64,000 bases of DNA, from positions 8,122,001 to 8,186,000 of the forward strand of contig NZ_CP072941.1 in assembly GCF_018069625.1 (NCBI RefSeq), given 5' to 3'. The translations under genes and the position numbers were made by a program. This DNA is from Streptomyces yatensis. Its GTDB lineage: Bacteria > Actinomycetota > Actinomycetes > Streptomycetales > Streptomycetaceae. Below the pieces are notes generated by a model. That model was not told where the DNA came from, did not search any database, and was given only the letters and a program-made list of their open reading frames with translations. Positions 1-7,774 of the stretch are shown piece by piece (position 1 is the stretch's first letter; every line of letters starts with the position of its first letter).

Positions 1-57
1 CGCGGGGGTCCGTACCTGGGCGTCCCGCGGCAGCGCAACGACGAGGAGGCATCGTGA
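1..57 (+). CDS. 3' end of an unidentified upstream gene (partial)
   Basis: Frame 1 is open from the window edge to a TGA at 55-57 and encodes the tail GGPYLGVPRQRNDEEAS. The TGA overlaps the GTG start of the M20 peptidase (GTGA at 54-57), the usual sign of translational coupling in Streptomyces. Only 18 codons are visible, so the function cannot be named. The overlap and the good codon-position GC are the only support. Confidence 0.5.
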   Translation, partial: RGGPYLGVPRQRNDEEAS

Positions 58-1391
58 GTGAGTCGCTTTCGGACGCGACGACGACCGGAACGGTCAGGGG
101 CGAGGACGAGGTGGTCGACCTCTGCCGTGACCTGATCCGGATCGACACCAGTAACTATGGCGACCACTCCGGCCCCGGTGAGCGCGCGGCCGCCGAGTAC
201 GTGGCCGAGAAGCTCGCCGAGGTGGGGCTCGAGCCGAAGATCTTCGAGTCGCACCAGGGCAGGGCGTCGACCGTGGCACGGATCGAAGGGGAGGATCCGT
301 CCCGTCCGGCGCTGCTCATCCACGGCCACACCGACGTCGTACCGGCCAACGCCGAGGACTGGACCCACCACCCCTTCTCCGGCGAGATCGTGGACGACTG
401 CGTCTGGGGCCGGGGCGCGGTGGACATGAAGGACATGGACGCGATGACGCTCGCGGTCGTCCGGGACCGGCTGCGCACCGGCCGCAAGCCCCCGCGCGAC
501 ATCGTGCTGGCCTTCCTCGCCGATGAGGAGGCGGGCGGGGTCTACGGGGCCAAGCACCTGGTCAACAACCACCCCGACCTCTTCGAGGGGGTGACGGAGG
601 CGATCGGCGAGGTCGGCGGCTTCTCCTTCACCGTCAACGAGGATCTGCGGCTCTATCTGATCGAGACCGCGCAGAAGGGCATGCACTGGATGCGGCTCAC
701 GGTGGACGGCACCGCGGGGCACGGCTCGATGACCAACAGCGACAACGCCATCACGGAGCTGACCGAGGCGGTCGGGCGGCTCGGGCGGCACAAGTTCCCG
801 GTGCGGGTCACCAAGACCGTACGGTCCTTCCTGGACGAGCTGTCCGACGCCCTCGGCACCCCGCTCGACCCGGAGAACATGGACGAGACGCTGGCCAAGC
901 TGGGCGGCATCGCGAAGATCATCGGGGCCACGCTCCAGAACACCGCAGCCCCGACCATGCTCAGCGCCGGCTACAAGGTCAACGTCATTCCGGGGCAGGC
1001 CACGGCGCATGTGGACGGGCGCTTCCTGCCGGGGTTCGAGGACGAGTTCCTGGCCGACCTCGATCGCATCCTCGGCCCGCGGGTCAAGCGGGAGGACGTG
1101 CACGCGGACAAGGCGCTGGAGACCACCTTCGACGGGGCGCTGGTCGAGGCCATGCAGTCGGCGCTGAAGGCCGAGGACCCGATCGCCCGCGCCGTGCCGT
1201 ACTGCCTCTCCGGCGGTACGGACGCGAAGTCCTTCGACGACCTCGGCATCCGCTGCTTCGGATTCGCGCCGCTGCGGCTGCCCCCCGAGCTGGACTTCGC
1301 CGGGATGTTCCACGGGGTCGACGAGCGGGTGCCGGTGGACGGGCTGAAGTTCGGCGTGCGGGTGCTGGACCGGTTCCTGGACGCCTGCTGA
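54..1391 (+). CDS. M20/M25/M40 family zinc metallopeptidase (ArgE/DapE-like)
   Basis: This 445-residue cytosolic amidohydrolase should remove acyl or aminoacyl groups from small peptides or acylated amino acids with two zinc ions. The metal-ligand motifs of the family are visible: GHTDVVPA near residue 91 (His and Asp), GRGAVDMKD near 119-127 (bridging Asp), the DEE catalytic-base motif at 157-159, and a late His in MFHGVDERVP. A dimerisation domain lies roughly at residues 210-330. The GTG start at 54 has the Shine-Dalgarno GAGGAGG about 5 bases upstream and overlaps the previous stop. Substrate is unknown; close homologues are annotated only as M20 peptidases. Confidence 0.9.
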   Translation: MSESLSDATTTGTVRGEDEVVDLCRDLIRIDTSNYGDHSGPGERAAAEYVAEKLAEVGLEPKIFESHQGRASTVARIEGEDPSRPALLIHGHTDVVPANAEDWTHHPFSGEIVDDCVWGRGAVDMKDMDAMTLAVVRDRLRTGRKPPRDIVLAFLADEEAGGVYGAKHLVNNHPDLFEGVTEAIGEVGGFSFTVNEDLRLYLIETAQKGMHWMRLTVDGTAGHGSMTNSDNAITELTEAVGRLGRHKFPVRVTKTVRSFLDELSDALGTPLDPENMDETLAKLGGIAKIIGATLQNTAAPTMLSAGYKVNVIPGQATAHVDGRFLPGFEDEFLADLDRILGPRVKREDVHADKALETTFDGALVEAMQSALKAEDPIARAVPYCLSGGTDAKSFDDLGIRCFGFAPLRLPPELDFAGMFHGVDERVPVDGLKFGVRVLDRFLDAC

Positions 1392-1718
1392 GGGACGCAC
1401 GAACGGCCTAATCGATCACACATACCGAAGGAACCAAAAAGGGTGAATGGTGTCGTAGCTTGATAGCTTGATTGCTCCCTCCTCGTTACATGGTGTGTGC
1501 GGCCCGTAACCGGGCCGCGGTGCCGACAAGGGGTGGTGCTGTACCCCGCCTTCGGCAACTACCGCATCGATCACGTGACATCGGGTCACGGTCCACCGGG
1601 GTGTGAGCCCCGGGTGGTTTCGGAGTGTGCGTGCTCCGGGACGCCCGGGGATGGGGGTGCGGGCGAGATCGCCCGCGCGCACTCCGGCCGGGACGGAAGG
1701 CTAGGGGAGCAGACAGTT
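1392..1718 (+). promoter_or_regulatory. Upstream region of the chaplin gene with hairpin and short repeats
   Basis: This 327-base gap has no convincing gene. It contains a tandem 8-bp repeat (agcttgat at 1457-1464 and 1465-1472), a perfect 8-bp inverted repeat around a TAAC loop (1499-1518), and CGTTAC (1484) and CGTAAC (1505) hexamers 15 bp apart. Those hexamers vaguely recall the CGTAAC/CGTTGA elements described for sigma-BldN promoters of chaplin genes, but in reversed order. I would not assign the promoter on this alone. A long 5' leader is likely. Confidence 0.4.
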
Positions 1719-2588
1719 ATGCGACAGGTTGCGAAAAAGGGCCTGATCACCGTAGCCGCGGCGAGCGGCGTTCTCGCCGTGACCGGCGGCTACGCCCAGG
1801 CGGCGGGTCCGGGGGCCGATGGTGGCGCCGCGTACTCGCCGGGCGTCGTCTCGGGCAACAACATCCAGGTCCCGGTGCATGTGCCGGTGAATCTGTGCGG
1901 GAACACGGTGAGCGTCATCGGCGTCTTCAACGGTGCCGGTGGGGGGCAGTGCGGCGGCGGCTCGGACGACTCGTCCGGCGGCGGTACCCAGGCCGGCGGT
2001 CCGCAGGCGCAGGGCAGCGCCAGTGACTCGTCGGGGATCGGTTCCGGCAACAACATCCAGGCCCCGATCGGCGTTCCGGTCAATGTGTGCGGGAACAGCA
2101 TCAGCGCGGTCGGGTTCGGGAACACCAGCGACGGCGCGGACTGCACGGAGACGGTCCCGGCGGTGCCGGAGAACCCGGGTGAGCCGGGGGAGCCGGGCAA
2201 CCCCGGTAACCCGGGCAATCCTGGGAACCCCGGTAACCCTGGGAACCCGGGCAATCCTGGGAACCCGGGCAACCCCGGAAACCCTGGTGAGCCTGGCAAC
2301 CCCGGGAACCCAGGCAACCCCGGCAACCCGGGTGAGCCCGGTAACCCTGGGAACCCCGGCAATCCGGGCAACCCCGGTAACCCCGGGGGCTCGAACCCCG
2401 GCGGTGACTCGGATGACCCCGCTGAGCAGGCGGGAAACCACGGCCTCGACCCGTCCGCGAACCTCGGCGGCAAGGAGCAGCTGGCGCACACCGGCGCCGG
2501 CCCCGTCGAGCTGGCCATCCCGGCCGCCGCGGGCCTGCTGCTGGCGGGCACGGTGCTCTACCGTCGGGCCCGCGCCGCGCAGCGCTGA
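1719..2588 (+). CDS. chpC: Long chaplin with sortase signal and collagen-like stalk (ChpC-type)
   Basis: Cell-wall-anchored hydrophobic amyloid protein of aerial hyphae, 289 residues. A signal peptide ending near AQA (residue 28) is followed by two chaplin domains (about 39-78 and 104-142). Each has the GNNIQ.P...PVN.CGN core and paired cysteines. Residues 153-225 are about 24 uninterrupted GNP/GEP triplets, a collagen-like repeat. The C-terminus carries LAHTG at 255-259, a hydrophobic segment and RRARAAQR, the LAXTG signal for class E sortase. ATG 1719 has AGGGGAG upstream and begins the signal peptide; the frame stays open further upstream, but that stretch looks non-coding. Named by domain layout and by proximity to DUF5703; the exact chaplin letter is inferred. 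Confidence 0.85.
   Translation: MRQVAKKGLITVAAASGVLAVTGGYAQAAGPGADGGAAYSPGVVSGNNIQVPVHVPVNLCGNTVSVIGVFNGAGGGQCGGGSDDSSGGGTQAGGPQAQGSASDSSGIGSGNNIQAPIGVPVNVCGNSISAVGFGNTSDGADCTETVPAVPENPGEPGEPGNPGNPGNPGNPGNPGNPGNPGNPGNPGNPGEPGNPGNPGNPGNPGEPGNPGNPGNPGNPGNPGGSNPGGDSDDPAEQAGNHGLDPSANLGGKEQLAHTGAGPVELAIPAAAGLLLAGTVLYRRARAAQR
2170..2395 (+). repeat. 9-bp tandem repeats encoding (Gly-Asn/Glu-Pro)n
   Basis: About 24 consecutive 9-bp units of the type gg(c/t)aa(c/t)cc(c/g/t), with occasional GAG replacing AAC, encode GNP and GEP triplets inside the chaplin gene. The units are strongly but not perfectly conserved at wobble positions, so the tract is a coding minisatellite likely to vary in copy number between strains. 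Confidence 0.9.
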
Positions 2589-2770
2589 TCACACCTCGCG
2601 CTGCCAGGCAGGTGCGAGACAGGTGCGACAGGTGCTGAGCGTGCCGTGTGGTGGTCGTCACGCATCACCGGCCGTGCACCGCACATCGCGTACCGCACCT
2701 AGCGCACCGCGCACGCCACGCATCACCCACCGGATCACTCGCGCCGGGTGACCGTGGCATCACTCTCGGC

Positions 2771-2793
2771 GGGCCCCGCACCGAGCGGGGCCC
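2771..2793. terminator. Hairpin between the convergent chaplin and DUF5703 genes
   Basis: A perfect 9-bp stem (gggccccgc / gcggggccc) with a 5-base loop lies between two convergent genes. It has no U tract, as is normal in Streptomyces, and would act on both strands. Confidence 0.65.
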
Positions 2794-2814
2794 GCTCCGC
2801 CTTGTCCCGGCCCG

Positions 2815-3003
2815 CTACCAGGTGGCCCGAAGCTGGCGGATGATCCGGCGCCGCAATCGCACTCTGCGGCTGCCGTCGGGGTTGAGTCTGAGGCGATCCA
2901 ACTCCCAGTGTCCGTACTCAGCATGGTCGGTGAGCAGGCGGGTAGTGGCCTTGCGGGAAACCCCGCGCGGCACATACACATCACAGAATTCGTATTCCGG
3001 CAT
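2815..3003 (-). CDS. DUF5703 family small protein
   Basis: A basic 62-residue protein beginning MPEYEFCDVYVPRGVSRK and containing HAEYGHWELDR, which I recognise as the Streptomyces DUF5703 family (SCO1669-like neighbourhood). The family has no known function. Rich in Arg toward the C-terminus (VRLRRRIIRQ). It is convergent with the chaplin gene and its start is only 47 bases from the start of the next gene, so the two share a divergent promoter region. No clear Shine-Dalgarno precedes the ATG. Confidence 0.85.
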   Translation of the reverse strand: MPEYEFCDVYVPRGVSRKATTRLLTDHAEYGHWELDRLRLNPDGSRRVRLRRRIIRQLRATW

Positions 3004-3037
3004 CGCATCTATTGTGCGGGAACTGCCCTGCTACGGA

Positions 3038-3050
3038 TAGCGTCTGCACT
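3038..3050 (+). promoter_or_regulatory. Probable -10 box of a leaderless transcript
   Basis: TAGCGT at 3038-3043 stands 7 bases before the ATG at 3051, and no Shine-Dalgarno is present. This geometry places the transcription start at the A of ATG. Confidence 0.45.
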
Positions 3051-3731
3051 ATGTCTGATGCTGCGCAGCCATCCGCTGCCGAGGTACGCGCCGCTGCCGA
3101 AGCGGTGAAAGCCGCACTGGATCGTCACCTCGACGCTGTCGAACGCCGGTCGGGGGAAGGCGATCCGGCCGTCTACGCCGCGTTCAACGAACTGGCCGCG
3201 GCAGCCGAGGTCTACGACGAGCTGCTCTATGACGCCTACGACGAGGTGACGCCCTTCGAGATCCCTGGTGATGACCGCCTCCCTGCCTATGCCGGGCCGG
3301 AGGAGCCGAGCGCGCTGAGCGTGCTGATCCGCAGGGACTACGTCGTCGTCGAACCGCAGCGGCTGCTCTCGCAGGCGCAGCGGATCGCTGACCTGGATCC
3401 GGACATCGACACGGGGAACGACCGGCAGGGCGGCGCGGCCGCCGGGGAGAGTGTGCACACCGCCCTTGGCGTGGTCTTCGGCGAGTTCGAGGCCGATGAG
3501 ATCGCCTCTCGCCACAAGGAGTTCGGCCTGGAGGAAGGCGACTCCACGCTCTGGGTGGTGGCGGCCGAGGAGGCCCCGGAGCCGGGGGAGTGGCTTTCGG
3601 CCCCCTTCGACCAGGCGGATCCGCATATGGTCGTGTGCCGCTTCGACATGAGCTCGGTCTTCGACGAGGAGCTCGAGGACGAAGAGCTCGAGGACGAGGA
3701 CGAGCTAGAGGTGCTGGAGCCGGGCAGCTGA
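3051..3731 (+). CDS. Conserved hypothetical acidic protein
   Basis: A 226-residue cytosolic protein with no signal peptide or membrane segment. The N-terminal half is helical and Ala-rich (AEVRAAAEAVKAALDRHLDAV), the middle holds LIRRDYVVVEPQ and a WVVAAEE strand, and the last 20 residues are a Glu/Asp/Leu tail built on a repeated DEELE unit. It resembles unnamed proteins found at this locus in other Streptomyces. The ATG 3051 is chosen because a -10 box fits a leaderless start. No function can be proposed. Confidence 0.75.
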   Translation: MSDAAQPSAAEVRAAAEAVKAALDRHLDAVERRSGEGDPAVYAAFNELAAAAEVYDELLYDAYDEVTPFEIPGDDRLPAYAGPEEPSALSVLIRRDYVVVEPQRLLSQAQRIADLDPDIDTGNDRQGGAAAGESVHTALGVVFGEFEADEIASRHKEFGLEEGDSTLWVVAAEEAPEPGEWLSAPFDQADPHMVVCRFDMSSVFDEELEDEELEDEDELEVLEPGS

Positions 3732-3757
3732 GCACCGCGACTCCGGACTGATCGCCC

Positions 3758-3799
3758 GGCCCCGGATCGCCCCGCCTCACGGTGGGGTGATCCGGGGCC
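3758..3799. terminator. Strong bidirectional hairpin terminator
   Basis: A 16-bp stem with one G-U pair (ggccccggatcgcccc against ggggtgatccggggcc) and a 10-base loop lies between the convergent acidic-protein gene and the RecD2-like gene. Confidence 0.75.
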
Positions 3800-3844
3800 A
3801 TGGTGTTTCCGGGGGCCTGTCCCGGGCCGGGGCCGGGCCGCCGG

Positions 3845-6670
3845 TCAGCCCGCGGAACCGGCCGGGACCTGGGCCTGGAGCAGGGCGCGCAGCCGGGTGG
3901 TGCGCTCCTTGAAGGGGATCTCCGCCACCGCCCGGGGCAGCGCCCCCTCGGCGCCGTGGACCACCGACAGATGGCGCTCACCGCGGCTGAAGGCCGTGTA
4001 GATCCAGGCGCGGGTCAGCCCCGCCGCGGCGTCGCCCGGCAGCACCACCACGGCCGCGGGCCAGCGCGCTCCGGCCGCCTGGTGCGCGGTGAGGGCCCAG
4101 CCGTGCCGCACCAGCTCACCGACCTCCGCTCGTGGCACCACGACAGGGCTGCCCGCGCAGTCCAGCCGTAGCCCCTCGGCGTCCGCCGAGACCACCGTGC
4201 CCGGCACCGTACGGCCCGGGGCCGGGGTGTACGCCACGCGGTCACCCGGGTCGAAGCCGCCGAACTGGCCCGGGCCGGGGTTGAGCCGGGTCTTCAGGGC
4301 GGCGTTGAGCGCGCGGGTGCCGGCCGCGCCACCGTGGCCCGGGGTGATCACCTGGGTCTGCTCCGCCGGGATGCCGATCGCACGGGGCACCGAGTCGGCC
4401 ACGAGCTGCACCGTGCGGTGCACCGCCTCGCCCGCGTCCCGCACGGGCACGATCACGACCTCCTTGCCGGGCGCCTCCACCTGGTTGAGCTCGCCGATCC
4501 CGATCCCCGAGACCAGCTCGCCGATCGGGCCCGGGTCGGGGGTGCGGGAGACGACCTGCGGGCAGCGGCGGGCCGCCACCAGATCCGCGAAGACCCGGCC
4601 GGGGCCGGCCGACCACAGCACCCCGGGATCCCCGCTCAGCACCAGACGGGCGCCGTCCGGCAGCGACTCGACGAGCATCGCGGCCGTCTCCACATCGAGC
4701 TGCGGGGCGTCCAGCACGGCGAGCAGATCGAGCGCGAGCGCGCCCTCCTCGTCGCGTCCGGGGCCCTCGGCGTCGGCCAGCAGCCCGGCGACGGTGACGG
4801 CCGCGGAAGCGGCCTCCGGGCCGGCGCCCGGGGTCTCGCTCAGGGCTGCGGCCAGCCGCCGCCTGCCGTCCTCGCTGTGCGCCGCCGCGAAGGCCCGCAG
4901 GCCCAGGGCGCGGGCGGCGGCGACCAGCGCCGCCGGTTCGGCGCGCGCCGCCTCGCCACCGCTGTGGGCGACCAGGCCGTGGGCCGCGGCCGTACGGATC
5001 AGCTCCGCGGCCGAGACGGTCGGCGCGGAGGCGGCCGCGGCCTCCCACTGGGGGGCGCCGGGGCCCTCCGCGGGGGCCTCGCCGTCTTGCGGTGGGACGA
5101 AGGTGCTCGCCAGCCGGGCGAGAGCGTCGGCCAGGCTCTCCTCCGCCAGGGCATAGCGGTCCAGCCCCAGCAGCACCCGCACCGGCTGCTCGGCGTCCTC
5201 GTCGTCGGCCGCCTGGGGACGGGCCCCCGGCGGGGCGTCGAGCGCGTCCTGGAAGACCAGCACCGCGCCCTCCGCGATCGCGGTGCGCAGCGCCTCGTCC
5301 GGGTCGGGCACGGACACCTTGGCGAGCGCGTCGCGCAGCGTGGACGACTCCAGGGCGGTGTGTCCTTCGAGGGCGGCGCGCTCCAGCAGCCAGCCGGTGA
5401 GCGCCAGCGCACGGCGCTCGTCGCCGGGCTCGCAGGCCGGGCCGAGGAGGGCGCGGGCGAAGCCGTCCGCCTGGTCGGGGCGCACCCCGGGCACGGTCAG
5501 CAGCTGCCAGGGGTCCTCGCGCAGCGCCTCGGCGGCGCGCTCCCCGAGCGTTTCGGCGACCGGCCCGGCCAGGGTTTCGGGCGCTCCGCCCGCCGCGAGC
5601 ACCTGCCGGACGTCCCCGCTGCCGGGGATCTCGCCCCCTGGCCCGGGCGCCGGACGGGCCGACGGCGGGCGCACGGGAGCGGGCGCGGGTGCGGGGGCCG
5701 CCGCACGGGGCCGCTCGCGCTCGGGCGCGGCGGGGGCGGCAGAGGCGCCGGGCGCCGCCGGACGGCGCGCGGGGGCCTCGTTGAAGAACGACGCCGCCGA
5801 CCGCTCACCGCTCTCCACGGCCCGTACGGCAGCGGCCAACGCCTCAGCCGCCGCCGACCGCCGCCCCTTCCCGCCCGCACCGTCATCGGAGGCAGCCGGA
5901 GCCTGCTCACGGTCGACGCCCCCGCCGCGGGCGCCCGCTCCCGTAGCGGAACCGCCGGCGTCGCCTGCCGGGGGCTGTTCGCCGTCGGCGCTTCGGGGGC
6001 CGTGGGTGCCCGTTCCGGCGGCGGAAGCCTCGGTGGCGTCGCCCCCGCCTCGTGCGGCAGCCGTGGCCCCCGCGTCGTTCTGGTCCGCAGGCGCGCCGCC
6101 GCCGGGCCCGCCCTGTCCGGCGGCTGCGGAAGCACCGGTTCCTGCGCCCGCGCCCGGGGCCGCGTCAGCGGTCGCCTCGGCTGGGCCCGGCGCTTGCGGG
6201 CCCCCGGAGTCCTGGCCCGCCTCTGGGCCGCCGGATGCGCCCTGTCCGGCGGGCGGGGTCGGCTCCCGATCGGCGCTCCCGCCGCGGGCGCCCGCTCCCG
6301 TAGCGGAACCGCCGGCCCCGCCTGCCTGGGGCTGTTCGCCGTCGGCGCCTCGGGGGGCGTGAGAGCCCGTTCCGGCGGCGGAAGCCTCGGTGGCGTCGCC
6401 CCCGCCCTCTGCGGCGGCCGCCGCCCCCGCGTCGTTCCGGTCCGCCCCCGCGGGAGCGCCCACGCCGCCGGGCTCGCTGTGGTCGCCCGGGGTGTGGTCC
6501 GGATCCGTCGCGGCTCCGGTGTGGTCCGGATCCGTCGCGGCGGCGGCAGGGCCTCCGGGCCCGCCCGGGGCCGGGGTCCCGGTGCCGCCCGGCTCCGCCG
6601 GCTCGGCGGGATGGGGCTCGGCCTCCTCGGGCGCGGATGCGGCCTCGCCGGCGAGGCGGTCGGTACTCAC
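3845..6670 (-). CDS. RecD2-like HhH protein with degenerate helicase motifs
   Basis: 941 residues. Residues 1-350 are low-complexity Ala/Gly/Pro/Glu, including a duplicated block about 119 residues apart (near 87-145 and 206-264). From 350 on it follows the RecD2 plan: helix-hairpin-helix near LLTVPGVRPDQADGFA (391-406), winged-helix-like LLERAALEGHTAL (428-440), then helicase domains. The Walker A loop that should read GGPGTGKT is SGGEAARAE (about 570-578). The Walker B DE has become LDAPQ (653-657), and the GDPxQLP motif is GDPGVLWS. Motifs near the C-terminus survive better: PGHGGAAGTRALN, FDPGDRV, ALTAHQAAGARWPA and AFSRGERHL. It is therefore probably not an ATP-driven helicase. The GTG start overlaps the stop of the upstream aldo/keto reductase. 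Confidence 0.85.
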   Translation of the reverse strand: MSTDRLAGEAASAPEEAEPHPAEPAEPGGTGTPAPGGPGGPAAAATDPDHTGAATDPDHTPGDHSEPGGVGAPAGADRNDAGAAAAAEGGGDATEASAAGTGSHAPRGADGEQPQAGGAGGSATGAGARGGSADREPTPPAGQGASGGPEAGQDSGGPQAPGPAEATADAAPGAGAGTGASAAAGQGGPGGGAPADQNDAGATAAARGGGDATEASAAGTGTHGPRSADGEQPPAGDAGGSATGAGARGGGVDREQAPAASDDGAGGKGRRSAAAEALAAAVRAVESGERSAASFFNEAPARRPAAPGASAAPAAPERERPRAAAPAPAPAPVRPPSARPAPGPGGEIPGSGDVRQVLAAGGAPETLAGPVAETLGERAAEALREDPWQLLTVPGVRPDQADGFARALLGPACEPGDERRALALTGWLLERAALEGHTALESSTLRDALAKVSVPDPDEALRTAIAEGAVLVFQDALDAPPGARPQAADDEDAEQPVRVLLGLDRYALAEESLADALARLASTFVPPQDGEAPAEGPGAPQWEAAAASAPTVSAAELIRTAAAHGLVAHSGGEAARAEPAALVAAARALGLRAFAAAHSEDGRRRLAAALSETPGAGPEAASAAVTVAGLLADAEGPGRDEEGALALDLLAVLDAPQLDVETAAMLVESLPDGARLVLSGDPGVLWSAGPGRVFADLVAARRCPQVVSRTPDPGPIGELVSGIGIGELNQVEAPGKEVVIVPVRDAGEAVHRTVQLVADSVPRAIGIPAEQTQVITPGHGGAAGTRALNAALKTRLNPGPGQFGGFDPGDRVAYTPAPGRTVPGTVVSADAEGLRLDCAGSPVVVPRAEVGELVRHGWALTAHQAAGARWPAAVVVLPGDAAAGLTRAWIYTAFSRGERHLSVVHGAEGALPRAVAEIPFKERTTRLRALLQAQVPAGSAG
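5881..6055 (-). repeat. Direct repeat, copy 2 (within the RecD2-like gene)
   Basis: About 175 bp closely similar to 6238-6412 in the same orientation, offset by 357 bp (119 codons), so the duplication keeps the reading frame. The shared core includes the stretch encoding GGGDATEASAAGTG. Confidence 0.8.
6238..6412 (-). repeat. Direct repeat, copy 1 (within the RecD2-like gene)
   Basis: Partner of the copy at 5881-6055. It encodes the first of two similar disordered blocks in the N-terminal region of the RecD2-like protein. Confidence 0.8.
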
Positions 6671-7647
6671 AGCGTGCTCCAGTCCTGATCGGGATAGCGG
6701 TGCACGGGCGCCGACACATCGTCGAGCGCCTGGCAGATCTCGTCCGGAAGACTAAGGCTCTCCGCCGACAACGCCGCTCTCAGCTGCTGGGCGTTGCGCG
6801 CGCCGACGATCGGCGCGGTGACACCCGGGCGGTCGCGGACCCAGGCGAGCGCCACATTGAGCGCGGTGGTCGCCAGGCCGTCGGCTGCTATGGCGACCGC
6901 CTCGACGATCCGGCTCGCCTCCTCGTCCAGATACGGGGCGACGAAGGCCGCGAGCTCGGAGGCGCCGCGCGAGTCGGCGGGCGTCGTATGGCGGTACTTG
7001 CCGGTGAGCACACCGCGGCCGAGCGGTGAGGACGGCAGCAGCCCGACGCCGAGGTCGAGGGCGGCGGGCAGCACCTCGCGCTCCACACCGCGCTGGAGCA
7101 GTGAATACTCCATCTGTGTGCTGGCCAGCCGGGTGTGCGCGCCGGAGGAGGCCAGCTGCCAGGTGGCGGCCTTCGCGAGCTGCCAGCCGCTGAAGTTGGA
7201 CACCCCCACATAGCGGGCCCGGCCGCTGCTCACCGCGATGTCGAGCGCCTGCAAGGTCTCCTCGAGCGGGGTGAACGGGTCGAAGGCGTGCACCTGCCAC
7301 AGGTCGACATAGTCCGTGCCCAGCCGCTCCAGGGAGGCGTCCAGCGCGCCCAGCAGATGGCCGCGCGAACCGTCGAAGCGGCGGTCGGGATCGGGCACGC
7401 TGCCGGCCTTGGTGGCGATCTGCAGATCACGCCGCGGCAGCAGCCCCTCCAGCAGCTGCCCCAGGAGGTATTCGGCGCCGCCGTCCGCGTAGACATCCGC
7501 GGTGTCGACCAGTGTCCCGCCCGCCTCCCAGAACGCCTTGAGCTGATCCGCGGCGTCGTGTTCGTCCGTGTCCCGCCCCCAAGTGAGCGTGCCGAGCCCG
7601 AGCCGGGAGACGCGCAGGCCCGTGCGGCCGAGGTGCCTTAGCTCCAT
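6667..7647 (-). CDS. Aldo/keto reductase
   Basis: A 326-residue NADPH-dependent oxidoreductase of the (beta/alpha)8 aldo/keto reductase superfamily. The catalytic tetrad is recognisable: Asp and Tyr in LVDTADVYADGGAE, Lys in LQIATKAGS and His in VDLWQVHAFD. The C-terminal SLPDEICQALDDVSAP helix is typical of the YghZ/Tas-like group. The start MELRHLGRTGLRVSRLGLGT matches the family N-terminus; an ATG two codons upstream (7653) is equally possible, and neither has a clear ribosome-binding site. The stop overlaps the GTG of the RecD2-like gene, so both are one transcript. Substrate is unknown. Confidence 0.88.
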   Translation of the reverse strand: MELRHLGRTGLRVSRLGLGTLTWGRDTDEHDAADQLKAFWEAGGTLVDTADVYADGGAEYLLGQLLEGLLPRRDLQIATKAGSVPDPDRRFDGSRGHLLGALDASLERLGTDYVDLWQVHAFDPFTPLEETLQALDIAVSSGRARYVGVSNFSGWQLAKAATWQLASSGAHTRLASTQMEYSLLQRGVEREVLPAALDLGVGLLPSSPLGRGVLTGKYRHTTPADSRGASELAAFVAPYLDEEASRIVEAVAIAADGLATTALNVALAWVRDRPGVTAPIVGARNAQQLRAALSAESLSLPDEICQALDDVSAPVHRYPDQDWSTL

Positions 7648-7750
7648 GAACATCGAGATTACTGTCCGGATAGCGAGCCGTGGCAGCCTGTGGATAACCC
7701 ACCCCTGACGTATCCCGGCCATGCGCGCTAGAGTCCCCGGAACAGCGACG

Positions 7751-7764
7751 TTACTGATCAGTAA
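7751..7764. promoter_or_regulatory. Perfect 14-bp palindrome in a divergent intergenic region
   Basis: TTACTGATCAGTAA is its own reverse complement. It lies 10 bases before the ATG of the F420-type oxidoreductase, just ahead of its Shine-Dalgarno, and about 100 bases from the divergent aldo/keto reductase start. It looks like a repressor operator, for example of the TetR or MarR type, though no regulator gene is adjacent. Confidence 0.5.
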
Positions 7765-7774
7765 GGGGTGCGGT

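Noticed and set aside
1484..1510. Sigma-BldN promoter for the chaplin gene
   Set aside because: CGTTAC and CGTAAC hexamers are present but in the wrong order and with 15 bp spacing, so I did not call it.
1497..1718. In-frame upstream extension of the chaplin gene
   Set aside because: It would place 74 Pro/Arg/Gly-rich residues before an obvious signal peptide; ATG 1719 has a ribosome-binding site and starts that peptide.
1790..2551. Antisense collagen-like frame (GLPGLPG repeats) opposite the chaplin gene
   Set aside because: It is the mirror of the 9-bp repeats in a GC-rich gene, with no start signal, and the plus strand encodes clear chaplin domains.
4334..6688. 784-codon open frame opposite the RecD2-like gene
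   Set aside because: Arg/Gly-rich low-complexity translation without domains; a typical shadow of high third-position GC.
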